From Brucellaceae bacterium (GTDB lineage Bacteria > Pseudomonadota > Alphaproteobacteria > Rhizobiales > Rhizobiaceae), in contig JAIRVW010000298.1 in assembly GCA_031253705.1 (NCBI GenBank), positions 1-9,544 of the forward strand: a stretch of 9,544 bases of DNA. Reading direction: 5' to 3'. The translations under genes were made by a program, and so were the position numbers. Under the pieces are notes generated by a model. That model was given only the letters and a program-made list of their open reading frames with translations. It searched no databases and was not told the origin of the DNA. Position 1 is the first letter of the stretch; each line of letters begins with the position of its first letter. Below are positions 6,028 to 9,544 of the stretch, piece after piece.

Positions 6028-9000
6028 TTAAAATTTTACGCTCAGATTGGCATTTACGCTGTTTTGAGTAAGCCCTGAGCCGAACTGTCCCTGATAGCTC
6101 AGCCCCAGCATCTTGTTTTGATCAAGCTGCACATCAAAACCAGTTTCGATCAGGGCAGCATCACGACTGACCGGCGCACCAAATGAGGTGAAAGCGCCGG
6201 AGGTTCCCGTGAAGCCCGCGACAATTGCCGGAACAGTCTCACCATAGGCGTGGCGCCAGCCAAGATCGGCACGTGCAATGGTTATAAAACCGCCGAGCTC
6301 AAAGCCGGTTGAGACACGCATACCCAATGTTGAAAGCGTCGTATCCGCAGAGCCGGACTGCATGGAGAGTGCCGCCCCATTCTGCCCTTTTTCATCAAAA
6401 CCGTCCGTATGCACGCGAACATAAGCAAGATTGGCATAAGGCTCTATCAGCGAGCGCGGGCTGACATTGTGTTTATATCCCAATTCGCCAAAGATCTGGA
6501 AAGTACCTGCATCATAATCTGCAGAGAGCTTGTCACGGAAATCTGAAAATGCCGGAGAGCGGCTCATCTCAAGATTATGCCATGAACAAGCAAGGCCTGC
6601 CCGCAAACCAATAGCACCGCCTGTCACTGCCTGTTCTGTTCCGGCATAGGCACCAAACGTATAATTATCAGCAGAGCCGGAAGAGCCGAGTGCGCTTGTT
6701 TTAAAGGTTGAGTGACTATAACCGGCCAGAACACCCAGCCGCCAATTGTCATACACTGCCGCATCAATACCTGTTGTGAAGCCGCCGAGTGTGGATTTTG
6801 TGCGTGCCGCATTGCCGTCACCGGACTGGCTTGCCCAGCTGCCATAGGCAGAGCCCCATGCTGCATAGCGTGCAAGATCATCCCTGCTGAGAGCCTCAGG
6901 CGCAATTGCATTAATCGCACCGGCGGCAGCCTTCTGTTGCGCGACCGGTACGAACCCCATCACGGCAACAGACGCTGCCGGTGTCCCGCCAAAAGCCTGT
7001 TGCAGGCGGTTATTAACGGCAGAGCGTGTCGCGCCGCTGGCATTCACCAGCACACCCGTGGCTGATGCATAAGCCTCTGCCGACAATTGCGGCAGGCCTG
7101 CGTGAATGGCAGAACCATCAGCAGCAGAAAAATCCAGTGCTGTAATCAGTCCCTGCAGGCCGGATGGTGCCTCATTGGCCAGCATATCCAGTCCAAGTCC
7201 CACATTCCGGCTATTCACCCTGTCAGCATAGGGTGAATAGGCATTACCGGCACGCGAAAGCGAAACGCTATAGCTGTTATTACCGTTATCCGTGGCTGTT
7301 GCCGTCAGCGTTGGTGATGCAAGTGATGTTGAAACCGATGTGAAGGCGCCGCTTGTCGTGGCAGCCTGCAACCACGCATCCGATGTGACATTGAAGCCAC
7401 TCTCATACCAGCCTTTAACCGGTGCAAAAGAAATTGCGCCATCAATATCCGCATGACCGTTAACAACCAGCCCGCTCAGTGCTTTCTGGTCATTAAAGGC
7501 CAGTTGTAAGGTGCCGGTATCTGACTGCATATAATTGCCGTTAATGGTTATAGCTGTTCCCGGATTGGACGGATTGACAATACCGGCATTAGCAAACTGC
7601 TGCGTCGCATTAATCTGATAATGCCCCTGCCCTGACAGTCGTGCATTTTCAGCCACAGTAACATTGAACACATCATGATCACCGCTCAATTGTGTGACAC
7701 CGCCGTCAAAATGCAGTGCCAGATTGCTGCCGGTCATATTACCGGCATAAGAAAGCCTGAAATCAGCATCCGCAATACCGGTTGAGCGCCCTTCACTATC
7801 CGCCTGTAGACCAAAGCTTAAATGCGTCAGACGCAGATCGCCGTTGTCATCTTTTTCCTTATAATCCGAGATAATATCGCCGGTAATATCAGCGCCCTGC
7901 ATGACATTGATCCGGCTGACCAGAGCATTTTCAGACATGAAAATAGCAGCGCGCCGACCTGCGACCCGTCCTGTCAGATCAAAATCAGAAACCAGAGCGC
8001 CCTGTAATTCTGGCAAAATGGCAGCATATTCCTCAGGCGTTGCATTCGGTGCTTTCAGAATATAGGAGCCCCGATAGCCGGAGGCATCACCGCGCGCATT
8101 GTGACCAAAATCAAAGCTCACAGCGATACCTCTGTCGCCCAGAGCCTGTATGTCTCCGCGATGTGTGAACCTGTGATCCTTACCATAGGCGAACATCACA
8201 CCGCGCCCGTCTGCACCGTCCGCATAAACACGGGTGCCCGCCAGAATAGTCAGATCATTACCCGCGCCGTCGATACGGATACCGCCGCCGCCTGCGCCTG
8301 CAGATAATAAATCGGCACGCTGGGCAATCCTGTTGTTGCTGCCATAGACATGAAGACCAAGCCCCAATGTCGCGCTGTTATAAGTATTGGCAAGATAAGC
8401 TGTGCCACTGGCATTGCGGGCATTGAAAGGGTTGTCATTGATAAGCGTCAGCCCGTTGCCATAAACGGAATTGCCGTAAAAATTACGCCGGTCGATTGTG
8501 TAACCGATATCCTGAAAAGCCGCGAGTTCAGCTTCCATCAATGTGCTGTAATTGCGGTAATATTGATGGCTCATCAAACCGTTTTTCAGTTCGATATGAC
8601 TGAAAACAGGCTGATCAAGCGGGCCGTAATCCGTGGTTACACGCATTGGCAGCCCCCTCATGGCACCATTAAGCACCTGCGAAACATGTGTTCCCGCAAA
8701 ATAAGCCTGATCCTGCCGCACGTCGAATGTATCAAACCCCGCTTCTGGCGGCGGTACAGCGCAGATATTGCACAAAATAATCTGATCCGGCGCGGCGGCC
8801 TTGTCATTATCATCACGCAGATGCGTGCTCCAGAGATTGAAACCATTATTGAAGGCGAGAACCGGCGCCCCGTCATCATCCTGATCAATAACCGTAGCAT
8901 TTGCTATGGCGCCAAGCGCATGGGCAATCTCATGAATTTGCACTGCACTCAACGATGTTGCACCGGTCAGTGCCATGTGCGACGGCGTATAGGGCTGCCT

Positions 9001-9468
9001 TGCCCAGTTGAGTGTACCGACCATGATAAAACCGTGTGAATCAAGACTCACATGCTCGAAAGGCTGGTTGGTGAGTGCCGCCTGCACAGTGGTGGGTGAA
9101 CCCGCTTGTGCTGTTGCATTCCAGCTGGCAGCAGCAGCGGACGGATCGTCAAACGTACCGACATTCAGGATTGCAGGATTTCTGCCCGGTACAACTTTGA
9201 TGATCTCAGACCAATATTGTGTTGCAGCAATGATCTGATCAATCTGCCAGTCCGCAAGGTTCCATGTTGATTGCTTCGGGGTTCCGCCGCTCTCTCCGTA
9301 AACACCGTCACCGACATCAAAAATGCGCAGGGTTATAAAAGGATCGCCCGTAGCATTTTTAATCGTGTAGGGCGTGATTGCTGCAGCGGGAGAGATCATC
9401 GAACTGCAAAGCCAGCCTGCAGACAAACAGGTTGTTACCATGAGTGTGGTGATCCGTCTGGATGTCAT
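6028..9468 (-). CDS. Autotransporter with zinc-metalloprotease-like passenger
   Basis: Type V secreted protein of 1146 residues. A signal peptide (1-30, ending SPAAA before ITP) is followed by a passenger with VQIHEIAHALG (H179, E180, H183, G186), the zincin zinc-binding and catalytic motif. NGLMSHQYYRN at 297-306 offers a Met-turn candidate (M299), and LMEAELAAFQDIGYTIDRRNF at about 310-330 is a block I recall from other autotransporter metalloproteases. Residues about 330-740 look like a beta-rich passenger stem with many Gly, Asn and Asp residues (for example YGNGLTLINDNPFNARNASG and GLHVYGSNN). A linker helix (about 795-826, ending SAVNNRLQQAF) precedes the beta-barrel (about 868-1146), which ends in NLSVKF with the terminal Phe typical of outer-membrane barrels. 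C233 and C236 form a CxxC pair. The ATG is preceded by AGGGGGAAAG, a strong ribosome-binding site. The third zinc ligand is not obvious, so activity is likely but unproven. Substrate, and whether the passenger is released, are unknown. Confidence 0.93.
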   Translation of the reverse strand: MTSRRITTLMVTTCLSAGWLCSSMISPAAAITPYTIKNATGDPFITLRIFDVGDGVYGESGGTPKQSTWNLADWQIDQIIAATQYWSEIIKVVPGRNPAILNVGTFDDPSAAAASWNATAQAGSPTTVQAALTNQPFEHVSLDSHGFIMVGTLNWARQPYTPSHMALTGATSLSAVQIHEIAHALGAIANATVIDQDDDGAPVLAFNNGFNLWSTHLRDDNDKAAAPDQIILCNICAVPPPEAGFDTFDVRQDQAYFAGTHVSQVLNGAMRGLPMRVTTDYGPLDQPVFSHIELKNGLMSHQYYRNYSTLMEAELAAFQDIGYTIDRRNFYGNSVYGNGLTLINDNPFNARNASGTAYLANTYNSATLGLGLHVYGSNNRIAQRADLLSAGAGGGGIRIDGAGNDLTILAGTRVYADGADGRGVMFAYGKDHRFTHRGDIQALGDRGIAVSFDFGHNARGDASGYRGSYILKAPNATPEEYAAILPELQGALVSDFDLTGRVAGRRAAIFMSENALVSRINVMQGADITGDIISDYKEKDDNGDLRLTHLSFGLQADSEGRSTGIADADFRLSYAGNMTGSNLALHFDGGVTQLSGDHDVFNVTVAENARLSGQGHYQINATQQFANAGIVNPSNPGTAITINGNYMQSDTGTLQLAFNDQKALSGLVVNGHADIDGAISFAPVKGWYESGFNVTSDAWLQAATTSGAFTSVSTSLASPTLTATATDNGNNSYSVSLSRAGNAYSPYADRVNSRNVGLGLDMLANEAPSGLQGLITALDFSAADGSAIHAGLPQLSAEAYASATGVLVNASGATRSAVNNRLQQAFGGTPAASVAVMGFVPVAQQKAAAGAINAIAPEALSRDDLARYAAWGSAYGSWASQSGDGNAARTKSTLGGFTTGIDAAVYDNWRLGVLAGYSHSTFKTSALGSSGSADNYTFGAYAGTEQAVTGGAIGLRAGLACSWHNLEMSRSPAFSDFRDKLSADYDAGTFQIFGELGYKHNVSPRSLIEPYANLAYVRVHTDGFDEKGQNGAALSMQSGSADTTLSTLGMRVSTGFELGGFITIARADLGWRHAYGETVPAIVAGFTGTSGAFTSFGAPVSRDAALIETGFDVQLDQNKMLGLSYQGQFGSGLTQNSVNANLSVKF

Positions 9469-9544
9469 CTTTCCCCCTAGAGCATGTTCGCACTCAAAAT
9501 ATTCTGTGGTTCCGGCTCTTCACCGGTGAACCCGATCCTGTTCC
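9469..9544 (-). promoter_or_regulatory. 5' region of the autotransporter gene
   Basis: The 76 bp before the autotransporter start, up to the window edge, hold the AGGGGG ribosome-binding site (about 9473-9479), a TATTTT hexamer on the coding strand that could serve as a -10 but lacks a convincing -35, and the perfect 12-bp palindrome TTCACCGGTGAA at 9519-9530. The palindrome may be an operator. The upstream gene is outside the window. Confidence 0.35.
9519..9530. repeat. 12-bp perfect palindrome TTCACCGGTGAA
   Basis: A self-complementary 12-mer with no spacer lies 51 bp before the autotransporter start, with further partial symmetry around it (GGTTCCGG on one side, GAACCC on the other). The position suits a regulator binding site, for example for a dimeric repressor or activator. 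A single copy this short could also be chance. Confidence 0.45.

Noticed and set aside
8350..9039. Plus-strand open frame of 229 codons opposite the autotransporter
   Set aside because: Antisense shadow of the metalloprotease passenger; low-complexity translation without a family signature.

Overview
The window is a compact set of six genes, all on the minus strand, so it reads from right to left. It looks like a Gram-negative chromosome of moderate GC content: it encodes two outer-membrane protein types (an autotransporter and a TonB-dependent receptor) and a FecI/FecR-type cell-surface signalling module. A proteobacterium is likely, perhaps an alphaproteobacterium, but nothing here fixes the genus. 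No tRNA, rRNA, CRISPR array, insertion sequence or prophage gene was seen.

Layout in transcription order. (1) 9468-6028: a 1146-residue autotransporter with a signal peptide, a zincin-type metalloprotease motif (HEIAHALG) in the passenger and a C-terminal beta-barrel. A hairpin follows it at 5988-6021. (2) 5898-5206: a NarL/FixJ-family response regulator. (3) 5209-3338: its partner, a histidine kinase with a predicted periplasmic sensor domain, seven membrane segments and a NarX/DegS-type kinase core. The two genes overlap by 4 bp (GTGA). (4) After a 150-bp AT-rich gap holding a perfect 13-bp inverted repeat come an ECF sigma factor of the FecI type (3187-2684, TTG start) and, overlapping it by 11 bp, a FecR-type anti-sigma regulator (2694-1651) with a twin-arginine motif ahead of its membrane segment. 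(5) After a further 101-bp gap comes a TonB-dependent receptor with an N-terminal STN signalling domain (start 1549 or 1531), cut off by the left edge.

Genes 4-5 form a classic trans-envelope relay. Substrate binding by the receptor would be passed through its periplasmic STN domain to FecR, which controls the sigma factor, which in turn transcribes the receptor gene. The likely cargo is an iron source (siderophore, ferric citrate or haem), but the sequence does not decide which. The two-component system sits between the secreted or surface protease and the uptake module. A functional link among the three is plausible from co-orientation and adjacency but is only inferred; each part on its own belongs to a known class. 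No wholly novel system can be demonstrated. The most interesting points are the regulatory layering, the inverted repeat before the sigma gene, and the unassigned third zinc ligand of the protease.
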